Source: CALVUJ01 sp045119835 (GTDB taxonomy: Bacteria > Bacillota_I > Bacilli_A > RFN20 > DUOF01). From it: 64,000 nt of DNA. The DNA lies in NCBI GenBank assembly GCA_045119835.1, contig JBGVED010000027.1, positions 83,591 to 147,590 of the forward strand. Direction: 5' to 3'. Both the position numbers and the translations under genes were made by a program. Each line of letters starts with the position of its first letter. Positions within the stretch are counted from its first letter, which is position 1. The notes beneath the pieces were generated by a model. It was given only the letters and a program-made list of their open reading frames with translations, was not told the origin of the DNA and searched no databases. Shown here one piece after another: positions 1-10,731 of this stretch.

Positions 1-3000
1 TCGTGAGAAAGCAGTGCCCTCAACGAAAGCTTTTCCACGACCACCGCCAGAAGTCACTTTGCCATTAGCAAAGAGTTCTTCGGTCTGTTTATGGTTAAAA
101 ATAATATCGCCTTTACGATATTTAATAAACTCGGCACCAGTGTCACCAATAGTGTAATATCTTCCGTCTCTTACAAGGGTTTCACGACCTAACTCTCCGA
201 CAAGTGCGGTTCCAGAGTTTTTAGTTCCCCAACTACCTTGTTTAAAAGCTCTACCAACAGTGCCGTTAACATTGGCAGTACCATTAACTTCACCTTTACC
301 ATCTGGGTCAGCACCAGTTCTTTGATTGGCTTTGTTTTTACCGCCAGTCACAATAGTAGAGAAAACTTTCTTTATATTTGTTATAATATCAATAGTTTTC
401 CCTTTTAAACTATCTATAACATTTTGTAAAGTCCAAACCTTTTCTGCTTGACCCTTTGTATTAACCTTGGCATCAACCTCGTTGCCTTTCATATTAGCAA
501 CAGCAGCCTTAAGAGCTTCTACATCGCTATAACCAAGCGCTTCAGCAACGGCTTGAACTGTATTACCGTCCATATTAGCAATTGCCAAATCAAGACCTTC
601 AACATCGCCTTTGCCAACAGCTTCGGCAATAGCTTGAATAGTCTTATCGTCAAGTCCTTCTAATTTAGACGATAAATCATCAACATCTTTAATGCCGAAT
701 GTTTCGGCAATGATTTCAATGTTTGTTTCTCTTGATAATATTGGGTTTCCAAGACCATCAATAACTGCATTTTCAACTTTATCTTCAACATCAGATGTAT
801 CAACTTCGTTAGCTTCAACATCAATCTTATATTTCTTTTTAATAGTCTCTTGTTCGTCTTTAGACAAAAGCCCAGAATTAAGCAGAGCCAAATCTGCCAA
901 AGTCTCAAGGTTCTTATCCATATTTGTTTGAATATCGAGAACAGTTGGTATTTTTACTTCGCCAGATTCAATCTTCTTTTGAACTTCTTCCCAGTTGTCA
1001 TCTGCATCAAAGCCAAGTTTAACCTTTTTATCTTTGTCAAGTTCAGCAAAATACTTTGATATATCTTCAAGTTCGCCCTCGAACTTTTCTATATCCTCAA
1101 TGTTTGCTTTTGGATTGAGTTTAAGCTGATTTAATGTTGCTACAGTGCGTCCATAGTTTTGAAGTTGTTCTAACGGTTCTTCAAATTCCTCATCTTCGAC
1201 AGTTAAACCAATACCATATTTTTCTTGAGTCAAAGTGTCAAGTTTTGCTTGAAGAGTGCTAACAATTTGCATAGCTTCTGTAGCACCTTTAGCATTAAAA
1301 TTAAAAGTTCCATCTTTATTCCAAAAATCTGGGTCGTCCAAGATTTTATGGGCTTCTTCTAATTGAGTTTTAAGATTTTCAACGCTTGTAGTATTAAAAT
1401 CAAAATTAAAATCAGTTTTACCTATTGATTTCAAATATTCTGCGGCATTTCTTGCTTCTTTTTGTAAGTCGGCTAACTGTCTATAAGTACCGTCCATACT
1501 TACCACGAAACCAGCATCATCAGCAGCACGAACCATTATTTGAACAAGTTCTTCACTAATACCCAATGCCTCAGCAATAGCTTCGTCACCACCAGCAACT
1601 TGGAAATCAAAAGCAATAATATTGCCATTTTTATCCCTTTTTACAACATCTTTTCCGCCAAATTTCTCTTCTTCTAATTGTCCTATAGCGTCTAAGAAAT
1701 TGTAAACACCAGTATTAGTAGAATTACCATCTTCATCTACAGTAAAGAAATCACGAATACTATAACTTGTATTTTCAATTTCCTTACCTAATCTCTTATA
1801 GGCTGCTTTTTGTTTTTCAATACCAGCCGTACTTAAGTCTTCGCCAGTAAGTAATTCAAGAAATTCTATAGTACCGTCATCTAACCAACCACGAGAAATT
1901 TCATCATCTATATTCTCAAAGCCTTCGATGACTTTTTCATACATATCTCGCTCTTGACCAGATTCTTCGGCAGCTAACCAGTCATTATACGCTGAAGTTA
2001 AACCTTCATATTGAGCGGCTAATGTAGCAGCTTCGCTAATTTTGTGAGCGAGTGTCAATCTATCGTTATATATTCCTGCCTTTGCTTCATCACCACATAT
2101 TTTAAGTTGCTCGCCAAGCTCATCGTATGTAGCTTTCATTTCATCTAAATCAGCGTTAACATCTTTTAACTTTTGTGAAGCATAAGCCTTTTCAAATTTA
2201 TTAAATTCTCGTCTGTTAAGATGTATGCCATGAGATGTTTCTTCGAACATCGCTGACAAATCCCAACCTTGTTTTTCAAGTTCTGCATAGCGACTCTTTA
2301 AAGCTGCGATTGACTCAGAAGACAAGCCGGCACCAGATACAGATTCCGCCATTGCGGCATTGAACGCTTCGATACCAGCAGCTTCAACTTCAAGATTTAA
2401 ATCAAAAGTTAAACCTTGAAGCATCATTTCTCTTTTAAGAGCGGCTTTTACTTGTTCAATATTTTCTTTTAATGAGGTTTCTTCCAACTTTGGAATTACA
2501 TCCCAAACCACAGAAAGTTCTTCGGATGATAAACCTTCAATAAACGACTCATATTCTGGTTCAGATATATCAAAATATTCGCTACTAGCCAAACGCTCTC
2601 TTAATCGTTGATATTCATCTACAAGACCGTCTTCGTTTAAGCCTATGCTTATCTTTATTTGAGTCCCAATTTCCTTATCTAACTTACCACTAGAAATTAA
2701 TTGGTCAATTGTTTCCCCAGTGCTTACAAGACCATCAACATATTCTCCATAAGCAATCTCACCACCATTAAACTGAGTTTGTAAATCAAACGCAGCTTCG
2801 ATTTTGGCAGCATGCTCACTATCAAAAGAATTGAGTTGGTCGAGCATATCATTAATATAAGTAGTAATACTAATATCTTTATCAGTAAGTTCTTTAAAGA
2901 ACTCATAGTCAAAACTACTAACGATATTGTGTGCGATATTTTTCATAGTATCGCTCATATCATAATATGCTGAATCACTAATATCAAATGCATTACTTAA

Positions 3001-4797
3001 AGCAGCCGATGCAATGCTCTTCATTCCATCAGTTTCAGATTCAAGATTAGAATAAAAATCATCTATGACTGACTTGATAATATCACGACTAACTTTGTTC
3101 TTGTCTTGTAGGTCTTCCGCCATAGTATGATAATTCGACCAACCTTTGGTATCAACTCCAGCTTCTTCTAATGCTTTTGTAATTTGGGCGGCACCGTGCT
3201 GACTTTGTAACATTTCCAGAATTTCGTCTTCTGAGAGATTACCATTGAGCATTTTTTGTAATTTCTCTATTGTTGTAGAAGTCATCCTAGAGCCTGTCCA
3301 AATGTCAGTTTTTTCAGCATCTTTTACGACATTTTTAAAATCTTTTTGTATATCTCCAGCATTAGTAAGCACCTCATTGTTTTGTGCTTTAATTAATTTC
3401 TCATATGCTGTAGTAAGTTCCTCAACATTGCCTTTACAAGAAAGCAATGCATTACCTTGTTCATTATAACCAGATACAAGAGAGGGGATTTGGTCGGCAA
3501 TTGCATTAACAATGCTTTGGTATTCTGAATATTCATCTGCAGTCAAAGAAACATTTCTACCAAGATTATCGACACCTTTAGATAATTTCTCGTATTTAGA
3601 AATCATTGAAGATTCGTTAGAAGTATCGTAGTCGCCTTTAAGTTTTTGAAGTTCGTTATGTTGCTCTTTGAATTTAGAAGTGAGTTCTTCTACAGATTCG
3701 GCAAGTTCTTTTTTAGCATTAACCAATTTCATTATGCCAGAAATTGCCCAAGAAACCAGCATGCTTATACCCATAGTAAGCGCAGCATTTAATGCTGTGG
3801 TTGCTATTTGTAAACCAATTGTAGCAGCTTTAGCACCAATTAGAGATGTAATATAACCACCAAAAGACGCCTTTGCACCATTTAAGCCAGAAATATATTT
3901 TCCGAAAGATGTATTAGAATTTGCCCATTGCATTCTAAGTGCTTCTTGTGATTTTACACTTAATGAATTGTATCGTGCAATTTTAGATTGCACCAATGCA
4001 TATTTTTCACCCAAACCAGAAAGTTGGGTACCAAATAATTGTATAGATTGGGCTTGTTTGTCAAAAGTAAAAAGTCCTTTATTTTTAAACAAAGACATTC
4101 CTGCAGCAACAGTTCCTAAAATAGTAGGGAGTGTACCAACAGTATCTATGAGCTTAGTTATACCATCTACTAATTTTATTACTGCTTCAAGAGCGCCATG
4201 TAAGAAGTCAGAACTCAAGAATGCTTGAGAGAGACTTTGCCAAGATGCCTTAAGCTTAAGGATTTGAGCTTCAAGCGATTGTTGCCACTTTTCATGCTCA
4301 CGCATAGCTGAACCAGCAGAGTTCATAGATGTCTCTAATGCTTCTCTGGCTGTGTCAAAGTTTGTCATTAAACTAGAAACTATATTACCTTGACGTTTAC
4401 CAGCTATTAATTCTGTAACTGTTGCTTGTTGGATGTCTGTTAAGTCTTTCCACTTAGCAGCAAGTTCATCCATAATTTTATATGTGGATTTAAATTGATT
4501 TGCTCCATCCATGATATCAACGCCAGTTAAAGCGAGGATTTCAGAACGAAGTTTGGCAGTGGATTCTACCATACCATCGGTTTCAAGACCAGCTTCTTCG
4601 AGTTCAGTCTTTGCACCACGAATTCTCATGGAGATGGTCTTGAAGGCTGTACCAACAGCTGTTGGGTCTTGAACAACCGTATTTGCTGCTGTAATTAACG
4701 CAATACTTTCATCAATCGTATTGTTTGCAGCCATGAGAGAGGAAGCTGAACGTTCGAGCGCTTCACCAATTCCTCCCGATGAAATAGCGAAATTATT
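1..4797 (-). CDS. Tail tape-measure protein, exon 2 (C-terminal part, runs off the left edge)
   Basis: Open in one frame from the intron junction to the window edge (1,599 codons without a stop). The tape measure spans the tail lumen, sets tail length and enters the cell during DNA ejection. The start of the exon (NNFAISSGGIGEALERSASS) is the classic TP901-type tape-measure core. A hydrophobic segment lies around 3740-3850. Charged helical sequence follows, and the visible end carries the GELGRETLV...GDTGAEF...KGDIIFNHKQT pattern seen near tape-measure C-termini. Near 480-660 two similar segments (AIAEAVGKGDVEGLDLAIAN and VAEALGYSDVEALKAAVAN) form a short tandem repeat. Together with exon 1 the protein already exceeds 2,570 residues. 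Confidence 0.93.
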
Positions 4798-6042
4798 CAA
4801 ACTGTTACTTTCGGTTTGCCAAACCTACTGACTATATATTTATTTGTTAAATATATAGCGACAAGGTATTTCTACCTTATTCTCGTATTTCTTATATTTG
4901 GATTATAGTACGAGTTCAGACTGAATCTTCACCCTCTTGTCTTATAAAAGAGTAGGGGAGTGGCGAAGGTTAATATGTTACCATATAAACCATTACAGTC
5001 GTTACGGATAAATAGTATTTGTAATTATTTCTTTTATTTCTTTATTTGTATTAAGATAATTTAATCTTAATAAATGTATATTATTATCTTTGCAATATTT
5101 ATTTTTAATATTATCTCTTATTTGAGTTTTTTCAAAACCATCAATTCCACCAAAGAAATCTATAGGTCTAAAATGTTGTTGTCCGTCATATTCAATTAGA
5201 CATTTTAATGTTTTATCATCATTATAAATGGCAAAATCAAACGGCAATGTATAACGATGTTTGCAATCATCAAATCTCTTTTGTTTTTCATAATCTACAT
5301 TTAATTCTTTTAAATAATTTTCGATTATTCTTTCTTTAGAAGAGTTGAGTTTGCACCCACAAGATGTTGTATGGTTTTCTATTACTTTCGCTGGTAACGC
5401 AATAAATTCTTTACCACACACAGGGCAGTCACAATACCACAACCATACACCGTGAGAATTTTTATATGCTCTTCTTTTTAGAATAACTCCAGAATCGGAT
5501 ATAACATTAGCAAAATCTTTTTCATTTGCTTGAGATACCATTTCAGATTGCAAACAGCCGCACGATTGGGTATGACAACTCACAACATCGGTTTTCGTTA
5601 CCCTTGTAATTTCGCCACAATCACATTCACAAATAGCAACAGAAGGTTTTACACTATAATCAATATCAATAATTGTTAATCTGCCATATTTATTGCCTAT
5701 TTCGTTTGTGCGATTGTTTATTGTTCTATAGTGGTTGCTCATACACCCACACGAAACATTTTTTCTTTTTTGTAAATGGCTGGCACTAATAATGTGTTCG
5801 TTGCCACAATCACATATACACTTGCAATGTGTATGTCTACCGCCATTATAATGATATAACATTTCGACAACAGTTAAATGTCCAAACTTTTGTCTTGTTA
5901 AATCTTTTCTTTGCAATTTAAGCCTCTTATTTTTATATATTTTACAAATACTAAGTCTTTCCACGGTCTGAACTGTCCCCAGCCTTTAACCGTTATAGCC
6001 ACTTTCCGACAATATATTACTATATTGCTAGGCAATTAATTT
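4798..6042 (-). other. Group I self-splicing intron in the tape-measure gene
   Basis: Removing 1,245 nt joins exon 1 (...NEIG) to exon 2 (NNFAISS...), restoring an uninterrupted tape-measure core; unspliced, exon 1 would end at a TAG at 6028. The 5' exon ends UAGGU and pairs with GCCUA 10 nt inside the intron (P1, with the required U-G wobble at the splice site). The last intron base is G, and AUU next to the guide can pair with the 3' exon AAU (P10). P7 is a perfect 8-bp pair between GUUCAGAC (5966-5973) and GUCUGAAC (4914-4921). P9-type hairpins CUCGUA/UACGAG, AAGGUA/UACCUU and a long AU stem follow. The endonuclease ORF lies between the P7 strands, at the P8 position. The subclass was not determined. 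Confidence 0.9.
5002..5916 (-). CDS. Intron-encoded homing endonuclease (zinc-finger array plus Vsr/EDxHD-like nuclease)
   Basis: Predicted 304 residues. Three Cys-rich units, each two to four cysteines followed by SCGC, lie near residues 31-58, 96-121 and 161-188; they look like DNA-binding zinc fingers. The C-terminal third has FDFAI (about 226) and IEYDGQQHF (about 241-249), the pattern of the Vsr-like PD-(D/E)xK fold of EDxHD homing endonucleases such as I-Bth0305I. The open frame extends upstream to a GTG at 5964, but that has no ribosome site and touches P7. The TTG at 5916 follows AAGAGG with 6-nt spacing and begins with QRKDLTRQKFGHL, typical for these proteins. The protein should cut intronless tape-measure alleles. 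Confidence 0.85.
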   Translation of the reverse strand: MQRKDLTRQKFGHLTVVEMLYHYNGGRHTHCKCICDCGNEHIISASHLQKRKNVSCGCMSNHYRTINNRTNEIGNKYGRLTIIDIDYSVKPSVAICECDCGEITRVTKTDVVSCHTQSCGCLQSEMVSQANEKDFANVISDSGVILKRRAYKNSHGVWLWYCDCPVCGKEFIALPAKVIENHTTSCGCKLNSSKERIIENYLKELNVDYEKQKRFDDCKHRYTLPFDFAIYNDDKTLKCLIEYDGQQHFRPIDFFGGIDGFEKTQIRDNIKNKYCKDNNIHLLRLNYLNTNKEIKEIITNTIYP

Positions 6043-8979
6043 ACCTATCTCATTAAATTTATCGATGATACTCATGGCAAAGTCAGTATTGCTCATGCCA
6101 TTCATTTCATCTTTGAACGCAGCCATCGTAGAAATCAAACTTTCAGTTGCACCTTCAACACCATCGATTTCATCACCAACAACCGCATATATATTTGCTA
6201 CTTCTGCAAGTCCTTGAGCATCTTTAAATCCATAACCCAATCTTGCAAAATCAGCAGTAGAACTAACTAATCCGTCAATAGTAGTACCAATTGCTTTAGC
6301 TCTATCAGCCGCATTAGTTAAGAATCTTTCATAAGTCGCATCGGTTTCATCAGTAACCTTTTTAAGTTCTGTCATAGCAGAGTCAATTAACTTGACTTGC
6401 TCAAACATAGACCTTAAACCTTGTTCCGCATACATGAATAATTCGGCAGCACCAAAGTATACCGAATACTCTTTAATCTTGCTCTTCATAGAGTCAAGGA
6501 AATTTAAACCCTTTAATCCCTTTAATTCGGCATCTCTATCAATATTATTAAATTGACGACGAACACCATTGACACCAGCTTGGTCAAGTTTATTCAAAGA
6601 CGCTATAAGTCTATCTATTTCAGCCTTATACTCTTTTGTAGCTTTTGAGTTCTTCTTGAGCCAATTAAGCATATCTGCCTTCAAAGCAGTCTTACTATCA
6701 GCTAGTTTAGCAGCGTTATTAGCCGCTCTTTGCTCTCTTGTTTGTATCTTTAACTCATTATTAGCCTTTTCTATAGCAGCAGCAAATCTTTTTTGAGCTT
6801 GTATAAGAGACTCGTCATCAGTTGCTTTTATCATTGCATCATAAGCATCGTCAACTTGCTTAATACTTGCTCGTAAATTATACAAAGAGCCATCAACATC
6901 AGTTAATTGATTTAACTGAGTGTGTAATTGAGACACTTTATTTTCAAATTTGTCAGTCTCAATATCAATTCTAATTTTATTTGCTAAGTTATCATTATTA
7001 GATAACACTTCGGATTTAACCGCTTTTAATTCTGACTTTGCTACTCTTAATTGGTCATTAAATTTGTCCAGAGAAGATTTATCTCCGACACCTTCAATTG
7101 CCTTATCTAATTGCTCAACGGTCTGAGCAACTTGATGAAAGCCTTTCGCATCAGCCTTAAATTCACGCAATCGATTCTTAGCAATCTCAAGTCCAGATGC
7201 AAAATCAGCGCCCTTGAAATCCATGCTGACATTTTCAGCATTTTTAAATTCAGACTTTAAACTCTTATATTCATTAATTAATCTCTTTACTTCGTTTCTT
7301 TCGTCATCAAAGGTAGCACTCGAAGCATTGCCCATTTTTTGAATAGCCGCAATAATTTCTTGATATTTAGATTGAAGAGAATCTAAATGAGCAGAGTCTT
7401 TAATCGGTCTATTCGCATTTTGGTCAGTCGCTGCTCGATTCAACTGATTTATTTGATTCGTTAAATCAGCAACGGTATTTTTTTGTTGCTTAACAAATTT
7501 ATCTGCTTCTGTAAGAGATTGGGTTATTTTTCTACCAACTAATGAAATCTCATCAGTCTCATTGTCGAGATGTCTTATCTCGGTAATAGCTCTACCAATG
7601 CTGTCTACACCTTTAACAGTTATATTAAAACCATCGTTCTGCAACCTTACAGATGTGCTCGTTGCGGTGAATCCCAACTCTTCCATATCTTTAATAACAG
7701 CATCAATAGAAGACCTATTGACACTCATTGTTTCCAGTGTTGTTTTTAAGTTTTCAATAACACCAGAAGTCTCACGATAAGCTTGTTGTTTTCTTTCTTC
7801 ACCTTGAATAACAGTATTAGTAGCAGAAGTAGATGTTTGAGCTAATTCTTTTTGTCCTTGAGATATTTTGTCTACACCAACATCTGACATACCAGTGTTA
7901 ACACCGCTACCAACATTGCCAAGAACATCTTGAACTAATTTAGCATTGGTCATTAACTTCTCTAATGTGTCGGATAATCTATCAAAACTTTGAGTTAATC
8001 CATCAACGGAAACACCTTTAGACAGACTTTCAACCGCTTCTCTAATCGCTGTTAAATCTTTAACAATAGGTTCGAGAGAAACAGAGAGACCTTCAACATT
8101 TAAATTGTTTCCGCCACCAAAAATCTGTTTTAACTTATCGTAGCTATCTTCCATTTCTTTTGCACCAGTTTGAATATCTTGTGCATCTTTGATTAATTCA
8201 TCTGCCGATTTAGAGAAACCAGACGTAACAGAACTTAAATCTACACCTTTCAAACTTGCCGCTTGCTTAAACATATCTATATACGCTTTATAAGCTTGCA
8301 TTTGAGAAGATAAACTACCACTACCCATTCTTGAAGCAACGCTGTCCTTACCGAATAAGAAATTCTCAAAGAAGTCTCCGTTATTCAGTTTGGTACCAGA
8401 CACCATCTTTTGTAATGTTTCAAATTTATTGAAAGATGTTTTATATGTATCGTTATAGTACTTAACAAGGTCATTTACTTGTTGTTGTAATTGAGGAAGA
8501 GTTTCACTTCTAACCTTGTTTCCATAAACACCTTGTCTTGCTACTGAATTAGAACCACCAAGATTTATACCAAAATTAAGATTAAAATCTTTACCGCTAA
8601 GAGACTTTAAATCAGCCAATAATCCATCAAATTTATTAGAAGCTTTATCTAATGCGATACTAATAGAGTTGATAGAGCCAACAAGCGACTGCATACCAGA
8701 ACCATTATCAAGAGAGCCTATTGCCATTTTAATTTCTCTTATTGTAGAAGTTACATCATTAAGAGAAGATTCTAATTTACTTGTATCAAGTGTTAATGCA
8801 TTTTTAGTACCTTTTGACAGGTTATTCAATGCTTTTTTAATAGTGTTAGTTAATTCTTTAGTCTCAGCATCTATTTTTAATTCAATAGGTTTAATGTTGT
8901 TACTAGCAGCATTAACTTGGTTTTGTATATCACTTGTATCAAGTTTTACACCCAGCGAAATCTTATATTCTTCAGCCAT
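6043..8979 (-). CDS. Tail tape-measure protein, exon 1 (N-terminal part)
   Basis: 979 codons before the intron. The N-terminus (MAEEYKISLGVKLDTSDIQ) resembles TP901-type tape measures. Long predicted coiled-coil stretches follow (many heptad-like K/E/L repeats, residues about 250-780). The C-terminal end carries the conserved tape-measure block with VTDETDATYERFL and FARLGYGFKDAQGLAEVAN. The ATG at 8979 is chosen because AAAGGATG precedes it by about 8-10 nt; an in-frame GTG three codons upstream sits on top of that ribosome site. It lies downstream of the tyrosine recombinase gene, after a 211-nt gap with a switchable hairpin leader. Confidence 0.95.
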
Positions 8980-9001
8980 ATATTTCACATCCTTTCATAC
9001 A

Positions 9002-9031
9002 GGTGCATCTTGAAACGCACCATAAAGGTGC
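9002..9031 (-). promoter_or_regulatory. Mutually exclusive hairpins in the tape-measure leader
   Basis: Three pentamers, GCACC, GGTGC and GCACC read on the minus strand (9027-9031, 9017-9021, 9002-9006), can pair as first-with-second (loop TTTAT) or second-with-third (10-nt loop). The third lies about 22 nt before the tape-measure start. Such an arrangement could tune translation, but the stems are only 5 bp and function is inferred. Confidence 0.35.
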
Positions 9032-9171
9032 TATCTTATTTAAATTATTTCGCTTTATTTTTGTATTTTGTTTTGTTATATTTCGTTTTGTTTAAAATGT
9101 AGAATAAGAGAGAGGTATAACCGAATAAAAGTCCGATTTTAAGCCGCTCTCCCTAAACTCTATATTTTATA

Positions 9172-9180
9172 TTATTTATA
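9172..9180 (-). promoter_or_regulatory. TATAAATAA box in a late intergenic gap
   Basis: One of five exact TATAAATAA nonamers read on the minus strand in gaps between late genes (others at 11470-11478, 17349-17357, 22129-22137, 24962-24970). It matches the short late-promoter core known from T4 (TATAAATA), but no link to that system is implied. In such AT-rich DNA chance is a real alternative. Confidence 0.3.
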
Positions 9181-9190
9181 AATTTATTTA

Positions 9191-10231
9191 TTATAGATTA
9201 TTTTCTTGTTCCAAATAATCTTTCAACTTTGCAAGACACTTTGGAGTAGTATCGGCAATACTATTATCATTATATATTGCAATCATTGAGTGTCCAGTAC
9301 CTTCAGACCAACCAGTAAGATATACAATCAAGTCATCATCAATTTCCAATCTTTTCAAAAGTGAAATTTGATAATGTCTATACATGTGCGGATACGATGG
9401 TTGTTCAACAATGTCACCCCAAGTACCAATCCAATCTCTTAATCTATCTGCATTTGCAGGGTTACCATCTTTCGTTATAAATATATAATCATGGTCTTGA
9501 CCAGTTTCTTTCATAATCTGTTCTCTTATTGGCAACCATTTTTTATAATAGGGTAAAAACATATCTTTTAAAATAAACTTTTCAAGCATTTTACCAGTAG
9601 TGCCTCTACCCTTAGTCTTTATTTTTTCTGTGGTTTTTAAAAATAAACCATCAAACACAGTATTATCTTCATCAATAAGGTCTATGGTAAATCTTGCAAG
9701 CTCTGAGACTCTTGCCCCACAAGAAATTGCCAAAGATAAAAGACATTGTTCTTGAATTTTGCCGTCTTTTTCAAGAGTAGTAAATATTTTGTCTATATCT
9801 TCTTTTTGTAGAACAGTCTTTTCTCTAACAGCCTCTTTTGCTGGTTTTTCTATTTTTTTCACAATGTTACGAAAATCTTCATAGCCCTCAACATCATCCA
9901 TATATGTTTCAATCCAGTCGGAGAAACTTGACAAACACGAATGCATTTGCGAAAATCTCGCTGGCGACCATTTAAGTTCAGTTAAAGCATAATCAAAGAA
10001 ATCCAAGAAATTTAATTTGCGAATGTCTTTAAATGCTTTATTGTCAAGATTTTCAACGCACCAACAGAAAAACATATTTAAATTGCTTCTATATACAGTC
10101 ACCGATTTAGGAGAACGTTTAGTGGCAAAGTTTTTCAAAAATCGTTCCATCAACTTGATATTCTCTTTATTGATTTGTGAAATTAATTCATCCGAAGTTA
10201 TAACTTTTCTAAATGTTTTTCTTCCAGCCAT
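9191..10231 (-). CDS. Tyrosine recombinase/integrase family protein inside the tail operon
   Basis: 346 residues. An N-terminal SAM-like DNA-binding domain (about 1-130) is followed by the catalytic domain: Arg174 in CGARVSEL, His282/Arg285 in PHMYRHYQ, Trp308 and His314 in TGWSEGTGHS, and the nucleophile Tyr320 in AIYND. All key catalytic positions are present. The ATG at 10231 follows GGAG by 9 nt; the ATG nine bases upstream is too close to that site. It lies between tail genes and the tape measure on the same strand, where integrases are not normally found. It could resolve genome dimers, integrate the phage, or be a passenger gene. A second recombinase is at 50.3 kb. Confidence 0.88.
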   Translation of the reverse strand: MAGRKTFRKVITSDELISQINKENIKLMERFLKNFATKRSPKSVTVYRSNLNMFFCWCVENLDNKAFKDIRKLNFLDFFDYALTELKWSPARFSQMHSCLSSFSDWIETYMDDVEGYEDFRNIVKKIEKPAKEAVREKTVLQKEDIDKIFTTLEKDGKIQEQCLLSLAISCGARVSELARFTIDLIDEDNTVFDGLFLKTTEKIKTKGRGTTGKMLEKFILKDMFLPYYKKWLPIREQIMKETGQDHDYIFITKDGNPANADRLRDWIGTWGDIVEQPSYPHMYRHYQISLLKRLEIDDDLIVYLTGWSEGTGHSMIAIYNDNSIADTTPKCLAKLKDYLEQENNL

Positions 10232-10285
10232 ACAAATCATCTCCTTTCTAAATTTTTTATAACTTTGTTGATTTTAATTTGTTAT

Positions 10286-10729
10286 TTATCCCCTTTTAAC
10301 AGGTATTCCTTCAACTTTTAACATATCTACTAATATATTAATTGCTTTTGCGTCAAGTTCAGCCAAAGCACCATACCAAACTGATTCGCCTTTAAAATCA
10401 GCAACAGCTAAATCCATAGCACCATGTCTACCCCAATCGGCGACTTGCATCACTTGTTCACCAGAAGGATTAGAACCAGAGTCATATATATAATTAAGGT
10501 CAAAATAAATTTCTACCTTATAACCTTTTCCATCAGAAACAATTTGTGATTTGACTAATGATTTAAGAAATTGATAAGTTCTCTCATACACCTCTGGGTC
10601 ATATTCAGTGTAAAATTGATAAAGAAACTTTTTAATTATTCCATATACTTCATCTTGTGCCTTCATCAATGCTTGGCGACTTTGTTTCATAATAAAGCGT
10701 TCTAACTCTTTTTGATTCTTAAAGACCAT
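10286..10729 (-). CDS. Tail-completion protein resembling the HK97 gp10 family
   Basis: 147 residues. The middle (YERTYQFLKSLVKSQI, then a beta-rich GYKVEIYFD segment and a DWGRHG motif) resembles gp10-like minor tail or neck proteins, which join head and tail. It begins 2 nt after the stop of the upstream gene, so translation is probably coupled; its own ribosome site is weak. The family assignment rests on pattern and position only. Confidence 0.55.
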   Translation of the reverse strand: MVFKNQKELERFIMKQSRQALMKAQDEVYGIIKKFLYQFYTEYDPEVYERTYQFLKSLVKSQIVSDGKGYKVEIYFDLNYIYDSGSNPSGEQVMQVADWGRHGAMDLAVADFKGESVWYGALAELDAKAINILVDMLKVEGIPVKRG

Positions 10730-10731
10730 AA

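Noticed and set aside
6028..6030. TAG ending tape-measure exon 1 read as a truncated or frameshifted gene
   Set aside because: The TAG lies inside the group I intron; splicing at 6042/4798 restores the conserved protein.
8669..9102. Open frames antisense to the tape measure and other late genes
   Set aside because: They lack ribosome sites and only mirror the codon structure of the real genes.
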